A stretch of 64,000 nucleotides of DNA from Peribacillus faecalis (GTDB taxonomy: Bacteria > Bacillota > Bacilli > Bacillales > DSM-1321). The notes beneath the pieces are model-generated. The model ran no database searches, had not been told where the DNA came from, and saw nothing but the letters and a program-made list of their open reading frames with translations. The DNA lies in assembly GCF_014712675.1 (NCBI RefSeq), contig NZ_JACXSI010000006.1, positions 28,103 through 92,102 of the forward strand, read 5' to 3'. Position 1 is the stretch's first letter. Each line of letters begins with the position of its first letter. This document shows, one piece after another, positions 26,840 to 36,586 of this stretch. A program made the position numbers and the translations under genes.

Positions 26840-27337
26840 ATGGGTCAATTCACGCATTTCAACGGACAAGGACGGGCAAAAATGGTCGACATTTCAGATA
26901 AAGCCGAATCAATTCGGACAGCTGTCGCCAAATCCTCGATCTCAACCAATCAAGCAATCTATCAGCAAATTATTGACGGCACCAATAAAAAAGGTGACGT
27001 GCTCGCTGTCGCTCAAGTAGCAGGGATCATGGCTGCCAAACAAACGTCAAACATAATCCCAATGTGCCATCCGATTGCTCTGACAGGCGTCAATATCAGC
27101 TTTGAGTGGAAGATTGATGAGCTGAAGAGCGAGTATGCAATAGTAATAGAAGCTGAAGTGAAAACGAAGGGTTCGACAGGCGTGGAAATGGAGGCACTGA
27201 CAGCTGTTTCAGCTGCGGCACTGACGATTTACGATATGTGCAAAGCACTCGATAAACAGATGGTAATTGGTCCCACGATGCTGGTTAAGAAAACAGGCGG
27301 TAAGAATGGGGATTTTTTCGTGGAGAAGACTTTATGA
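26840..27337 (+). CDS. moaC: Cyclic pyranopterin monophosphate synthase
   Basis: A 165-residue MoaC. I start it at ATG 26840 (MGQFTHFN), 10 bases after AGGGAGG, dropping a nine-residue upstream extension with no site. MoaC turns the MoaA product into cyclic pyranopterin monophosphate in molybdenum cofactor synthesis. Signature segments: [32 protein letters not shown] (conserved His in the PxCHP motif) and [20 protein letters not shown] with the conserved Glu and Asp near the active site. It is transcribed divergently from xanthine dehydrogenase, separated from the other moa genes. Confidence 0.93.
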   Translation: MGQFTHFNGQGRAKMVDISDKAESIRTAVAKSSISTNQAIYQQIIDGTNKKGDVLAVAQVAGIMAAKQTSNIIPMCHPIALTGVNISFEWKIDELKSEYAIVIEAEVKTKGSTGVEMEALTAVSAAALTIYDMCKALDKQMVIGPTMLVKKTGGKNGDFFVEKTL

Positions 27338-27482
27338 TTTGGAATGCTAAAATTTCGGGTTTTCATTTGCAGCAAGCAATATGAAAAAAATTTATCAGCT
27401 GTTGGAAGAGGATGAAGTTTTAGTTAGCGAAGTTGGAGTTCTTAAGAGCTACTTAATTTAGTTGAACGAGTTGAATAAGTAA

Positions 27483-27515
27483 AAAAGGAAACCCGCGAAA
27501 ATCAGGTTTCCTTTT
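27483..27515. terminator. Bidirectional intrinsic terminator
   Basis: AAAAGGAAACC / GGTTTCCTTTT, 11-bp perfect stem with an 11-base loop. It serves moaC (plus) and the convergent lipoprotein gene (minus). Confidence 0.8.
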
Positions 27516-27529
27516 AATCTTAATATTTA

Positions 27530-28180
27530 TTAAAACTCAATATCCGGCTCGTACGTAAATGGCTCACGGACGAAAATCTCATTGTTTCCTGATTGCCCGA
27601 TTACTTCCTCTGTACCATTTCCGTTCATCAGCAGCTTAATGCCCAGCAAGTCCGGGAAATTCGCAAAATAACTTTCTGTCATTGCATTTAAGAAAATATA
27701 AGTACCTGCTGAACCTTGAACTTTTGTTGCGTTTTCATCATAATCAAGTACCAACAATTTATTGTCATCTTCAAATCGGTAGCTGTTTAAACCAATATCA
27801 TATCCTTTTGTAACAAAACTATGAATTGTTTCTACTAAATCTTTTTCTTTATCATAAGGCTGGATTGTCGGGTATACATAACTTGCAGTGTCATCCCCTT
27901 GGAAAAGAACGATATAATCTTCTGTTTTCGCTATGTCTATGCTTCCTTCTTCAGAATTGCTATCTGATTCTGTACCTTCTGAACTGCCGGCTTCTTCTTT
28001 CAACTGTTCAATCTCTTCCTTTTGTTCTGCAATTTCAGCTTCATATTCTTTTATTTGTTCCGCCTGTGTATCAACTGTTTCCTGCAAAGAATCCTTATTT
28101 GTATTATCTTCCGATACACTTTCGGCACAGCCAGCTAACAGTAAACATGTAAGCCCAATCGCAAACAATGTCTTTTTCAT
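27530..28180 (-). CDS. Lipoprotein with coiled coil and GerMN-like domain
   Basis: A 216-residue lipoprotein: lipobox LLLAGCAES, a coiled coil (about residues 35-65, EYEAEIAEQKEEIEQLKEE), an acidic Ser-rich linker and a beta/alpha C-terminal domain. The latter (LLVLDYDENATKVQGSAG, then MTESYFANFPDLLGIKLL and a final VREPF) resembles the GerMN domain of spore germination and other envelope lipoproteins, but the match is by eye. Acts outside the membrane; function unknown. It stands alone, ending convergently against moaC. Confidence 0.7.
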   Translation of the reverse strand: MKKTLFAIGLTCLLLAGCAESVSEDNTNKDSLQETVDTQAEQIKEYEAEIAEQKEEIEQLKEEAGSSEGTESDSNSEEGSIDIAKTEDYIVLFQGDDTASYVYPTIQPYDKEKDLVETIHSFVTKGYDIGLNSYRFEDDNKLLVLDYDENATKVQGSAGTYIFLNAMTESYFANFPDLLGIKLLMNGNGTEEVIGQSGNNEIFVREPFTYEPDIEF

Positions 28181-28281
28181 ATTTTCCCCTCAAATCCATA
28201 ACTATGTAAGGTTTTAATTATCTAATTAGCACAATAATTCCCATATAGCTGAACGACTAATGTGACAGCTATATAGATTAT

Positions 28282-28632
28282 TTAAAATGATTTAAGTAAA
28301 GAAGAAAGATTGTTTAACGTATGCAGCCTCGCCGTCATAAAAAACAAATCGTTTTCATTTCTTGCAACGAATTCATTAATGACTTGCAGAGCTTTTTCCA
28401 AATCATTTACGAGTAAGGTCGTATATGATTCATTCCAGCAAAAGCGGTTAATGCGCTCCAATTCATCTGCAATGACACGAAGCTTATACTCATCGATAAA
28501 CAGCTTCACTTGGTACCATTTATCTTGATCTGTAATGAGGGCAGTTTTGTTCTCCCAATTATTCTCCACAAAATCTATAAATCCATATAGATTTTCCGCT
28601 AATAGATTGGCCATTCTCATATAATATTCCAT
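28282..28632 (-). CDS. Small helical protein of unknown function
   Basis: A 116-residue soluble, alpha-helical protein that I do not recognise. I start it at ATG 28632 (MEYYMRMANLLAE), 8 bases after GAGGAG, rather than TTG five codons earlier that overlaps the site. It is rich in Leu, Asn and Glu, with no membrane segment or Cys motif. It lies alone between a lipoprotein and a Nudix gene on the same strand. Confidence 0.65.
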   Translation of the reverse strand: MEYYMRMANLLAENLYGFIDFVENNWENKTALITDQDKWYQVKLFIDEYKLRVIADELERINRFCWNESYTTLLVNDLEKALQVINEFVARNENDLFFMTARLHTLNNLSSLLKSF

Positions 28633-28726
28633 CCAACATCTCCTCAAATCTCTTATTTTTATTACAGTATATGATTTTAGAGATTGGAAAAATTCCGAAT
28701 TGACTACATTTTTAGTAAAATAAAAG

Positions 28727-28766
28727 AAAAGGACGAGACTCTGTTAGAGTTAGAGTCACCGTCCTA
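28727..28766 (-). terminator. Intrinsic terminator of the Nudix gene
   Basis: Minus strand GGACGGTGACTCT / AGAGTCTCGTCC stem followed by TTTTCTTTTATTTT. Confidence 0.65.
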
Positions 28767-28810
28767 TACTCATGCTTCAATATTCAGTTTGCTATTTTAT
28801 CACTCATTGT

Positions 28811-29467
28811 TCATGAACAGACACTATCCCCTAAATCTAAAAAATCCCCTTTTTTCAATATTGTAATAAAATGCTTCAATATCCTCGCTGTCAGGCCCCA
28901 AATCGTATACTGCCCGTATTCGAAAAACCATTCCTCCATCGATCGCGCGCGCCATTGGTATTCAGTGCCGTTCATGATTTTATCGAAAGGAAAGTCCGGT
29001 GATGGCTCAGGCGTAATGTTTACATGATGCAAGTATGGCTCGTGATTCAGCAGCCATTTGACAGGAACTGTGAACAATTCTTCCACTTCATCCTTACTGT
29101 AATCTCTCAAAAACTGATCCCCTTCAATCACCCCAACAAACGGATAGATGACAAATGATGGCGAGGCTATATACGGACTTAGTTGTCCAATTACTTGAAT
29201 CGTCTTTTCATCAATCTTCAATTCTTCTGAAGTTTCACGTAATGCCGCAGCTAACGGAGAGACATCCGTTGCATCAATTCGTCCTCCTGGGAAACTGATA
29301 TCGCCCGGTTGCTTTCTCATTTTCAATGCACGAACCTCGAACAAAATATGCCATTCACCCTCGACTTGCACTAACGGAATTAAAACAGCTGACCGAAATG
29401 CCGTGTCTTCCCCAATAAATAATCCTTGATGTTTACTTAGCTGACCTTTTAATTTATCCAGGAACAT
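28811..29467 (-). CDS. Nudix hydrolase, CoA pyrophosphatase type
   Basis: A 218-residue protein. I start it at ATG 29467 (MFLDKLKGQL) after GAGGTGGG; the longer frame begins inside the ribosome site. The Nudix box is intact: GGRIDATDVSPLAAALRETS followed by EEL, with the catalytic Glu pair. Upstream the RSAVLIPLVQVEGEW and RKQPGDISFPGG segments are those of the CoA-pyrophosphatase (NudL/YeaB) subfamily, which cleaves CoA and its derivatives to phosphopantetheine. Monocistronic by its own terminator. Confidence 0.85.
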   Translation of the reverse strand: MFLDKLKGQLSKHQGLFIGEDTAFRSAVLIPLVQVEGEWHILFEVRALKMRKQPGDISFPGGRIDATDVSPLAAALRETSEELKIDEKTIQVIGQLSPYIASPSFVIYPFVGVIEGDQFLRDYSKDEVEELFTVPVKWLLNHEPYLHHVNITPEPSPDFPFDKIMNGTEYQWRARSMEEWFFEYGQYTIWGLTARILKHFITILKKGDFLDLGDSVCS

Positions 29468-29603
29468 GAAAAATTCCCACCTCAATGTTTTATTTTAATC
29501 GTACCATTAATCATACTGCAGGATAAAGATTTCTTTCTATTAATTCAGAAAATGAAAATAATTCTTTTTATGGTAATATAAAGATATACAAGGAGGGTAA
29601 CTA

Positions 29604-29930
29604 ATGAAACAATTTCTCACTATACTAGCTACACTAGTCTTTTTGATAGCCCTTAATTTCGGTATCAGTTCTGTTACCGATACTCATTTCGTGGATTTCT
29701 CATTTGTAGTCGGTCTGACTGTCAGTGTATTGATTTGGTATTTTACATCTAAGGGCGGGTATACAGCAAAACATGCTGACACTCTTGCCCAAGCTGAAAC
29801 AATGAATTGGAAAATAAAAAATGAGAAATTCTCATTCCGATTTAATACAGCATTTCTGACAGCTATCGCTTATACTGTCGTTGCAATCGGCATAACTTTC
29901 TACTATTATAAGGATTATTTTTTGACTTGA
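29604..29930 (+). CDS. Small membrane protein, unknown function
   Basis: A 108-residue protein with three hydrophobic segments (about 5-22, 30-47 and 82-102) and a basic polar loop between the second and third. ATG at 29604 follows AAGGAGGG. A perfect terminator follows. I do not recognise the family. Confidence 0.75.
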   Translation: MKQFLTILATLVFLIALNFGISSVTDTHFVDFSFVVGLTVSVLIWYFTSKGGYTAKHADTLAQAETMNWKIKNEKFSFRFNTAFLTAIAYTVVAIGITFYYYKDYFLT

Positions 29931-29990
29931 TGAAGGATTGTTTAGGTTGTGAACTGGCAAATATACATAGAAACAAGCTGAAAAATGAGT

Positions 29991-30024
29991 GAAGCTATAA
30001 AGGCATTAAACCCTTTATAGCTTC
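29991..30024 (+). terminator. Terminator of the small membrane protein gene
   Basis: GAAGCTATAAAGG / CCTTTATAGCTTC, 13-bp perfect stem, 8-base loop, T-rich tail on the plus strand. Confidence 0.7.
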
Positions 30025-30088
30025 TTCGCTTTATTGCAAAAGATTAGTTTTTTAAAAATGAGGGTAATGAATATTTCGAGTCTATTAG

Positions 30089-30973
<885 letters not shown>

Positions 30974-31151
30974 TTAGCAAGAATCGCTTTGGTTTTCCCC
31001 AGGCCTTTTCTTTTTAAACTGGACATTGATGATCGTCAATTGCGATAATAAATTTCTCACTTATTCTCTAGTGAATTTTTACGGACTCGTTCGAAATCAA
31101 ACTTATCTCTTGGCATCAGATATCCCATTATAATCAGCTCCAATAAAGATT

Positions 31152-31188
31152 AAAACATCCGCCCGCACAATACGGACGGATGCATTTT
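31152..31188 (-). terminator. Terminator of the YceI gene
   Basis: Minus strand CATCCGTCCG / CGGGCGGATG stem followed by TTTTAATC; adjacent to the stop codon of the YceI gene. Confidence 0.65.
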
Positions 31189-31192
31189 AAAA

Positions 31193-31720
31193 TTAAGCAG
31201 CTGGATTCAATTCGACTTCGATTTTCAATTTCACGTCTTTACCGATTAGCACGCCGCCTGTTTCTAGTGCCGCATTGTAAGTAAGTCCGAATTCTTCACG
31301 GTTGATTTTTGCTTCTGCTTCAAAACCGTAAACTTCTACACCCCATGGGTTTACGCCTTTACCGTTATATTCGACTTCAAGAGTCACTTGTTTTGTTACG
31401 CCTTTAATTGTCATATCGCCTGTCACTTCGTAGTCGTCCCCGTCTTTTGTGATGCTTGTTGATACGAAGTCGATTGTCGGAAAGCTTTCCGCATCGAAGA
31501 AATCGCCTGTTCTTAAGTGGTTGTCGCGGTCTGCATTACGAGTGTTAATGCTTGCTACATCAATTTTGAATGCAATCGTTGCTGTCGTTAAATCTGTTAG
31601 ATCAGCCGCTTCTACTTCAGCTGTGTAAGATTCAAACTGACCTTTCACTTTTGATACCATCATATGTTTCACTTCAAATCCAATCGTTGTGTGCGCTTGA
31701 TCCACTGTAAATTTCGCCAT
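31193..31720 (-). CDS. YceI family protein, cytoplasmic form
   Basis: A 175-residue lipocalin-like beta-barrel protein; the family binds polyisoprenoids or other amphiphiles. Hallmarks: DQAHTTIGFEVKHMMVSKVK at the start, RDNHLRTGDFFDAESFPTI in the middle and GVTKQVTLEVEYNGKG. It has no signal peptide, unlike the exported proteobacterial members. ATG at 31720 follows TTGGAGGA. Two MhqR-box-like palindromes flank the promoter, suggesting induction by quinones or similar electrophiles through a MarR-type repressor (inferred). Confidence 0.88.
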   Translation of the reverse strand: MAKFTVDQAHTTIGFEVKHMMVSKVKGQFESYTAEVEAADLTDLTTATIAFKIDVASINTRNADRDNHLRTGDFFDAESFPTIDFVSTSITKDGDDYEVTGDMTIKGVTKQVTLEVEYNGKGVNPWGVEVYGFEAEAKINREEFGLTYNAALETGGVLIGKDVKLKIEVELNPAA

Positions 31721-31751
31721 TTTAAAATTCCTCCAATTTGTTTGTATGTCT

Positions 31752-31769
31752 TATCTCGAAATCGAGGTA
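31752..31769. promoter_or_regulatory. MhqR-like operator 1
   Basis: TATCTCGAAATCGAGGTA, one base away from a perfect palindrome of the MhqR type (TATCTCGAATTCGAGATA, a MarR-family site known from B. subtilis). It lies 32 bp before the YceI start, in the 5' untranslated region. Confidence 0.65.
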
Positions 31770-31835
31770 TTTGCCCAAAAAAGTTTTCAGCTCTATCATG
31801 CTATGAAGCTTACAAACTTTTTTAAAAACAAATGT

Positions 31836-31876
31836 TGTCAATTTATTTCGAATCTTTTTATCTCAACTTCGAGATA
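31836..31876 (-). promoter_or_regulatory. YceI promoter -35 and MhqR-like operator 2
   Basis: TTGACA on the minus strand (31836-31841) is the probable -35; the -10 is poorly conserved. Just upstream, 31859-31876 reads TATCTCAACTTCGAGATA, a second copy of the palindrome at 31752-31769, 107 bp apart. Two sites allow looping. Confidence 0.6.
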
Positions 31877-31921
31877 AATTTACCACACATCCGAAACTAA
31901 TGTCAATATATTTTGATTATT

Positions 31922-32425
31922 TTATTTTTTTAATTCACTTGCAATATGATGAAGTTCAGGCAAAATTAACTTTTCCATCGCCAGCCGGACTGCATTGGTC
32001 GAACCCGGCGTTGAAAAAATAACTGTCTCACCTTTTATCCCGGCTATCGCTCTTGAAAGCATTGAAGCAGATCCAATCTCCTCATAGCTCAGCATTCTGA
32101 ACACTTCGCCGTAGCCTGGAATTGTCTTTTCAATTAGTTCCTCTATCACTTCATATGTCACATCACGTTTAGACAGGCCTGTGCCGCCATTCGTCAAAAT
32201 GACATCAATACGATCGCTTTCACATCCTGCTAAAAGTGCCGCTTCAATCTCTTCTTTTTCATCTTTTACAACCTGGTAATCTGTCACTTCATATCGGTTT
32301 TTCTTCAGCAAGCTCAACATAAGCTGCCCGCTTTTATCCGTTAACTCATGGCGTGTATCGCTAATCGTCAAAACCATGACCCTGAGTTGTTCAAACGGCT
32401 GGCTCTTATGTTCAATATGACTCAT
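31922..32425 (-). CDS. moaB: Molybdenum cofactor biosynthesis protein B (adenylyltransferase-type)
   Basis: A 167-residue MoaB/MogA-family protein, which adenylylates molybdopterin before metal insertion. I start it at ATG 32425 (MSHIEH) after GGGGGA; the longer frame would overlap the moaD end. Motifs: VLTISDTRHELTDKSGQL, DVILTNGGTGLSKRDVT and GYGEVFRMLSYEEIGSASML. It is the last gene of the moaE-moaD-moaB group, 19 bp after moaD. Confidence 0.9.
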   Translation of the reverse strand: MSHIEHKSQPFEQLRVMVLTISDTRHELTDKSGQLMLSLLKKNRYEVTDYQVVKDEKEEIEAALLAGCESDRIDVILTNGGTGLSKRDVTYEVIEELIEKTIPGYGEVFRMLSYEEIGSASMLSRAIAGIKGETVIFSTPGSTNAVRLAMEKLILPELHHIASELKK

Positions 32426-32444
32426 TTTAATTCCCCCTTTTTTC

Positions 32445-32678
32445 TCATCCTCCACTGACTGGCGGCAAAAAGGCGACCGTATCGCCATCTTTCACAATAT
32501 CTTCTTCAAAGGCATATTCCTCATTGATAGCTGCCATAGCAGCCTGAAACAGTGCATGCGGATATTTCTGCTGCAAATGTTCCTTTACTTGCTTTACAGT
32601 CCATTCATTTGCCTCTAGCTGCAAGCTGCGCTTTCCTATCTCCTCCTGCAGCTGTGCAAACAGCAACACTTTAATCAT
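32445..32678 (-). CDS. moaD: Molybdopterin synthase small subunit
   Basis: A 77-residue ubiquitin-like sulfur carrier ending in the required Gly-Gly (PPVSGG). MoeB adenylylates this terminus, and the thiocarboxylate then supplies sulfur to the MoaE reaction. ATG at 32678 follows AAGGAGGGG and overlaps the moaE end by eight bases. Confidence 0.92.
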   Translation of the reverse strand: MIKVLLFAQLQEEIGKRSLQLEANEWTVKQVKEHLQQKYPHALFQAAMAAINEEYAFEEDIVKDGDTVAFLPPVSGG

Positions 32679-33129
32679 CTAACCCCTCCTTCGCATAAGA
32701 ATGACGCTCTAATTGATCGCCGATCCATTTCGTGCCATCCTCCCAGTACTCTTTCTTCCAAATTGGCACGATTTCTTTAATCCTTTCTATCGCATATTGG
32801 TTCGCTTCATAAGCGGCTTGCCGGTGGGGTGATGATACTGCGATGACGACTGCTGTTTCGCTTATTTCCAAACGACCGATGCGGTGTGTAATCGCCACTT
32901 TTGTATTCGGCCACTTCTCCTCTATTTCTGCTCCAATCTTTTCCAGGCTCTTCACAGCCATCGACACATACGCTTCATATTCAAGCGACAGCGTTCTTTT
33001 TCCGTTCGTCATTTCTCGTACTGTTCCGATAAAGACTGTAATCGCTCCGGCATCGGCAGATTGCACCTTTTGAATTACTTCATCTGTAACAATCGATGTT
33101 TCTACAATCGCAAATAATTCGTTTTCCAT
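32671..33129 (-). CDS. moaE: Molybdopterin synthase large subunit
   Basis: A 152-residue MoaE, which makes the dithiolene of molybdopterin with MoaD. Motifs: GAITVFIGTVREMTNGKRT, LEYEAYVSMA, HRIGRLEISETAVVIAVSSP and IWKKEYWEDGTKWIGD, including the conserved Lys residues near the active site. ATG 33129 after AGGAG. A 503-bp gap filled by an intergenic repeat separates it from moeA upstream on the same strand. Confidence 0.93.
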   Translation of the reverse strand: MENELFAIVETSIVTDEVIQKVQSADAGAITVFIGTVREMTNGKRTLSLEYEAYVSMAVKSLEKIGAEIEEKWPNTKVAITHRIGRLEISETAVVIAVSSPHRQAAYEANQYAIERIKEIVPIWKKEYWEDGTKWIGDQLERHSYAKEGLDD

Positions 33130-33144
33130 CTAGCTCACTCCTTT

Positions 33145-33625
33145 AGAAAAACCGTCACCGGTCCTTTTTCAGCATGATTATGCTACTTCGATTCACCTCG
33201 GTGAAAAAGGCTCGAAAAGCGGAAGCGGCCTGCAAGTAAGGAACAGTGACTAAGGACGCTACGTCCGCATATCTTCGTCGCTGTGACTCTCGTCCTGAGA
33301 GCCTCCGACCAGCATAAGACGAATCATGCAGGAAATTGTAAGATTTCCGGAGTGATTTGGCTTATGACCTCGAGCTGTCAAATTCATCACTTGCCAGTCA
33401 TGAATTTGACAAGATAATCAGAGATGTCTAATCGGAGATGAAAACTGGCTGGTCGCTGCAGCTAGACAAAGCCTAAGAAGGAACATCGACTAGGGACGCT
33501 ACGTCCGCATATCTTCGTCGCTGTGACTCTCATCGTGAGAGCCCCACACAAGAAACCGCCATCGGTTTCTTTTAGGAGGTTGCTTAGGTCTCTGAGCATG
33601 GCAGGTGTTTGGTTAGACAGCCATC
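33145..33625. repeat. Composite intergenic repeat, copy 1
   Basis: Begins with AGAAAAACCGTCACCGGTCC and a TTTTTCA/TGAAAAA hairpin and ends with GGTTAGACAGCCATC, termini shared with the elements at 47129-47380 and 55585-55713. Inside, a module with GACTAAGGACGCTACGTCC, ATCTTCGTCGCTGTGACTCT and a TCTC/GAGA hairpin occurs twice (33232-33304 and 33478-33546), flanking an insert that is the reverse complement of part of the 46727-47070 element. No coding potential. It sits between moeA and moaE. Confidence 0.75.
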
Positions 33626-33632
33626 TTTTTAA

Positions 33633-34886
33633 TTAGCAAAAAAAAGCTTGCTCCTGCCCTTCCGACAACAGTAAAATATCCACTTCATCTCCCTGTTTAT
33701 AACTCTCTTCAGCAGGTGGTAATATTAATAACGAATCCGCGCCCGCTAGCGACGTAATCGAGCCTGACATATTCAATCCGACTGATGATACGTATATCTT
33801 CGCATTTCCATAATGAATTTTTGTACGGATCAGCTGGCTGAATGCTTTCGGTGCAGCGTAATTTTCCGTTAAAATTGCTTTTATGCTTTTCAAGTGATGA
33901 TGCCCGCTTCCGAGGCTCTTGCGAATGACCGGGCGAACGAACAGCTCAAAGCCTATATAGCTTGCGGAAGGATTCCCGGATAAGCCAAATAAGAACTGAT
34001 TGCCTCTTTTCGCTACTGTTGTCACACTGCCCGGCCTCATTGCCACTTTATTGAATAAAACATTCGCGCCTAAACGTTTGTAAATGTCAGGCATATAATC
34101 ATAATCACCAACAGAAACACCGCCTGTCGTAATCAAGACATCAACTTTCGCGAGCGCTTCTTGAACGGCAGCAAAACTTTTCTCTAAGTCATCCGGCAAG
34201 TTTCCTAAATAAACACCATCTCCGCCTGTTTTATCAATTTGCGCCAGCAGCATATATGAGTTACTGTTACGAATTTTCCCGAGAATGAGCGGTTCGTCAA
34301 TTTCTAAAAGCTCATCTCCTGTTGCTAACACGCCAATTATAGGTCGTTTTCCGACTAATACCATACTGTAGCCGAACGTAGCCAATAAAGCGACAATACC
34401 GGGCGTGATTAGCGTTCCTTTCTTGACGATGCAAGTTCCCTCCTGCAGCTCCTTTCCTTTAAAAAACACGTGCATGCCATGCGGTACTTTTTCTTTCACT
34501 GTTATGTAGGTAACACCGTTTTTCGTATATGATTCAACATGTTCCAACATTACGACCGCGTTGCATTGCTCAGGCAATGGCGCCCCTGTCATAATCCGCA
34601 CTGACTGAAAAGCACCGACTTTTCCTGAAAAAACATGGCCGGCTCCAATTTCACCAATAACTTCTAAGCTGACCGGACCGTCACCAGTATCCTCTGATCG
34701 AATCGCATATCCGTCATATAGCGAGCGGTTGAATGCGGGCACATCCTGGTCAGCTATCACATTCTCCGCCAAAAAGCGACCGTGCGCTTCCGCTAAAGGA
34801 ACATATTCTGTTTTGTTTTCGAACTGTGAATCCATAACTCTTCGGATAGCTTCCCCAATCGCTATCGCTGTCCGTATGTCTGTCAT
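33633..34886 (-). CDS. moeA: Molybdopterin molybdenumtransferase
   Basis: A 417-residue MoeA, inserting molybdate into adenylylated molybdopterin. I start it at ATG 34886 (MTDIRTAIAIGEA), 8 bases after AGAGG, rather than the GTG three codons earlier. Motifs: DQDVPAFNRSLYDGYAIRSED, IMTGAPLP, ATGDELLEIDEPL, ITTGGVSVGDYDY and FGLSGNPSASYIGFELF. All four domains are present at normal length. It follows moeB by 12 bp. Confidence 0.93.
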   Translation of the reverse strand: MTDIRTAIAIGEAIRRVMDSQFENKTEYVPLAEAHGRFLAENVIADQDVPAFNRSLYDGYAIRSEDTGDGPVSLEVIGEIGAGHVFSGKVGAFQSVRIMTGAPLPEQCNAVVMLEHVESYTKNGVTYITVKEKVPHGMHVFFKGKELQEGTCIVKKGTLITPGIVALLATFGYSMVLVGKRPIIGVLATGDELLEIDEPLILGKIRNSNSYMLLAQIDKTGGDGVYLGNLPDDLEKSFAAVQEALAKVDVLITTGGVSVGDYDYMPDIYKRLGANVLFNKVAMRPGSVTTVAKRGNQFLFGLSGNPSASYIGFELFVRPVIRKSLGSGHHHLKSIKAILTENYAAPKAFSQLIRTKIHYGNAKIYVSSVGLNMSGSITSLAGADSLLILPPAEESYKQGDEVDILLLSEGQEQAFFC

Positions 34887-34898
34887 TGTTGCCACCTC

Positions 34899-35915
34899 TT
34901 AACCTAGCATTTTGTAATACACATTTTTTGCGATTTGAAGATTACTCGTTCCATGCACAAACACACGGCCATCCTGAAACAAAACAACCCGGTAATGCTC
35001 AAGCTGGCAGCTCAGCAAAAACGGATTGCGCAGTACTTTTCCGAGTCTTTCCCAACGCTTTTGAATCAGCTCAAGCGGATATATTTGCTTCTGTGCCGGA
35101 CGGAGCAACACCGTATCACGACCGCATAGCACTGCCGCCTTCGTTTGTGTCTCATATTGCAAAAACGGATAAGTCGGCTGCACGCCGCACGATAAGCAGT
35201 CATCTTTTTTCGCTTTATCGATACGGATTGATAAATATTGATTATTCCATAAATCAACCGTCAAATACGTTTGACGCAATGCCTCTGTATCGCCGATGAG
35301 CCACTTCAAGCACTCTGTCACTTGATGTGACGCTATAATTTGAATAATTGGACTAATTATCCCGACTTGGTCGCATGTCGCTCCTGTTAACGGCATTTCT
35401 TTAAGCAAACACTGCAAGCACGGAGTTTTCCCCGGCATGATTGTAAAAGTCGAACCGAAACTGCCGGCACAAGCACCAAACAGAAACGGTACCCCTTTTT
35501 TTTGTGCAACATCGTTCAAGATGAAACGAATATCGAAATTATCGGTCGCATCTAAAATGACATCGACATTTCCAATAAAAGCTTCGATATTTGAAGCTGT
35601 CACATCAAGCACATGGGCATCCACTTCGACCTCGCTATTAATCTCGCTCAATCGTTTTTTCGCGGCAATCGCTTTCGGCAGCACAGCTTCTGCATCACTC
35701 TCGCTATACAGATGCTGACGCTGCAGATTACTGTATTCTACATAATCGCGATCAATAATAGTAACGGCACCGACTCCCGAACGGACAAGCATCTCAGCAC
35801 CGGCACTTCCTAATGCCCCTGCTCCGATGATCAGGACCCGCTTTTTTTTCAACATTTCTTGCCTGTCACGTCCGATAAATGAACAAAGCTCCTGTTTTAC
35901 ATAACGATTTTCCAT
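34899..35915 (-). CDS. moeB: Molybdopterin-synthase adenylyltransferase
   Basis: A 338-residue E1-like enzyme that adenylylates the C-terminus of MoaD. ATP-binding GAGALGSAGAEMLVRSGVG, the NLQRQHLYSESDA arginine segment, DATDNFDIRFILND, and the zinc site CLQC ... CLSC. Typical MoeB is about 250 residues; the extra C-terminal 90 residues here are not a rhodanese domain and look like those of the longer ThiF/HesA family proteins of Bacillales, so a shared role in thiamine sulfur transfer is possible. ATG 35915 after GGGAG. Confidence 0.88.
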   Translation of the reverse strand: MENRYVKQELCSFIGRDRQEMLKKKRVLIIGAGALGSAGAEMLVRSGVGAVTIIDRDYVEYSNLQRQHLYSESDAEAVLPKAIAAKKRLSEINSEVEVDAHVLDVTASNIEAFIGNVDVILDATDNFDIRFILNDVAQKKGVPFLFGACAGSFGSTFTIMPGKTPCLQCLLKEMPLTGATCDQVGIISPIIQIIASHQVTECLKWLIGDTEALRQTYLTVDLWNNQYLSIRIDKAKKDDCLSCGVQPTYPFLQYETQTKAAVLCGRDTVLLRPAQKQIYPLELIQKRWERLGKVLRNPFLLSCQLEHYRVVLFQDGRVFVHGTSNLQIAKNVYYKMLG

Positions 35916-35919
35916 TCTT

Positions 35920-36573
35920 TCACTCCCTCACCCGGACAAAAAACAATAAGAAAAATGACAGCAGCATCATGCTGACTACCCATAGCCAGGCCATCGTCAT
36001 ATTTCCGGAATCAATCGCCATATAAATTGCCGTCGGAACGGTTTGAGTCACACCCGGAATATTGCCGGCAAACATTAATGTTGCTCCGAACTCTCCCAAT
36101 GCTCTCGCCATGCTCAAAATACTGCCGGCAACCAGTGACTTTTTAGCCAAAGGAATCGAAACCCGGATAAACACAAGCCACCTGTTTGCCCCTAAATCTT
36201 TTGCTGCCTCCTCTAAAGTCCGGTCAATTCCGTAAAACCCTGCCTTCGCTGTTTGAAACATTAACGGAAAAGCAACAACTGTCGCAGCAATTACCGCAGC
36301 GTACCATGTGAAAATGATCGACTGTCCGAAAATTGCTTTCATCCATTCCCCGATAATGCTTTGATTGCCGAAAATGACAATCAACAAAAAGCCGATTACA
36401 GACGGGGGAAGCACGAGCGGAAGCATTAATATCGTTTCAACGAGCATCTTGCCCTTGAATGTCTTTTTAGCAAAAAAGTGACCTAAAAATGTACCTGATA
36501 TAATAACGATGAGCCCAGCTGCAGCCGTTATTGTCAAAGATAATTGCATGGGCTCCCAATACTGTGATGCCAT
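35920..36573 (-). CDS. modB: Molybdate ABC transporter permease
   Basis: A 217-residue permease with five or six hydrophobic segments. I start at ATG 36573 (MASQYWEPMQLSL), after TAAGGCAGG that overlaps the modA stop. EEAAKDLGANRWLVFIRVSIP is the EAA loop that contacts the ATPase. LGEFGATLMFAGNIPGVTQT is typical of ModB. No modC ATPase gene is in the window, so it must use an ATPase encoded elsewhere, as seems true for YvgLM-type systems in Bacillus. Confidence 0.9.
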   Translation of the reverse strand: MASQYWEPMQLSLTITAAAGLIVIISGTFLGHFFAKKTFKGKMLVETILMLPLVLPPSVIGFLLIVIFGNQSIIGEWMKAIFGQSIIFTWYAAVIAATVVAFPLMFQTAKAGFYGIDRTLEEAAKDLGANRWLVFIRVSIPLAKKSLVAGSILSMARALGEFGATLMFAGNIPGVTQTVPTAIYMAIDSGNMTMAWLWVVSMMLLSFFLLFFVRVRE

Positions 36574-36586
36574 GAAAAAACCTGCC

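Noticed and set aside
27381-27461. Small frame of 26 codons after moaC (ATGAAAAAAATTTATCAG onward)
   Set aside because: No ribosome site and no recognisable content; likely leftover sequence before the terminator.
33130-33632. Gene between moeA and moaE
   Set aside because: Stops in all frames and the shared termini and modules show it is an intergenic repeat.
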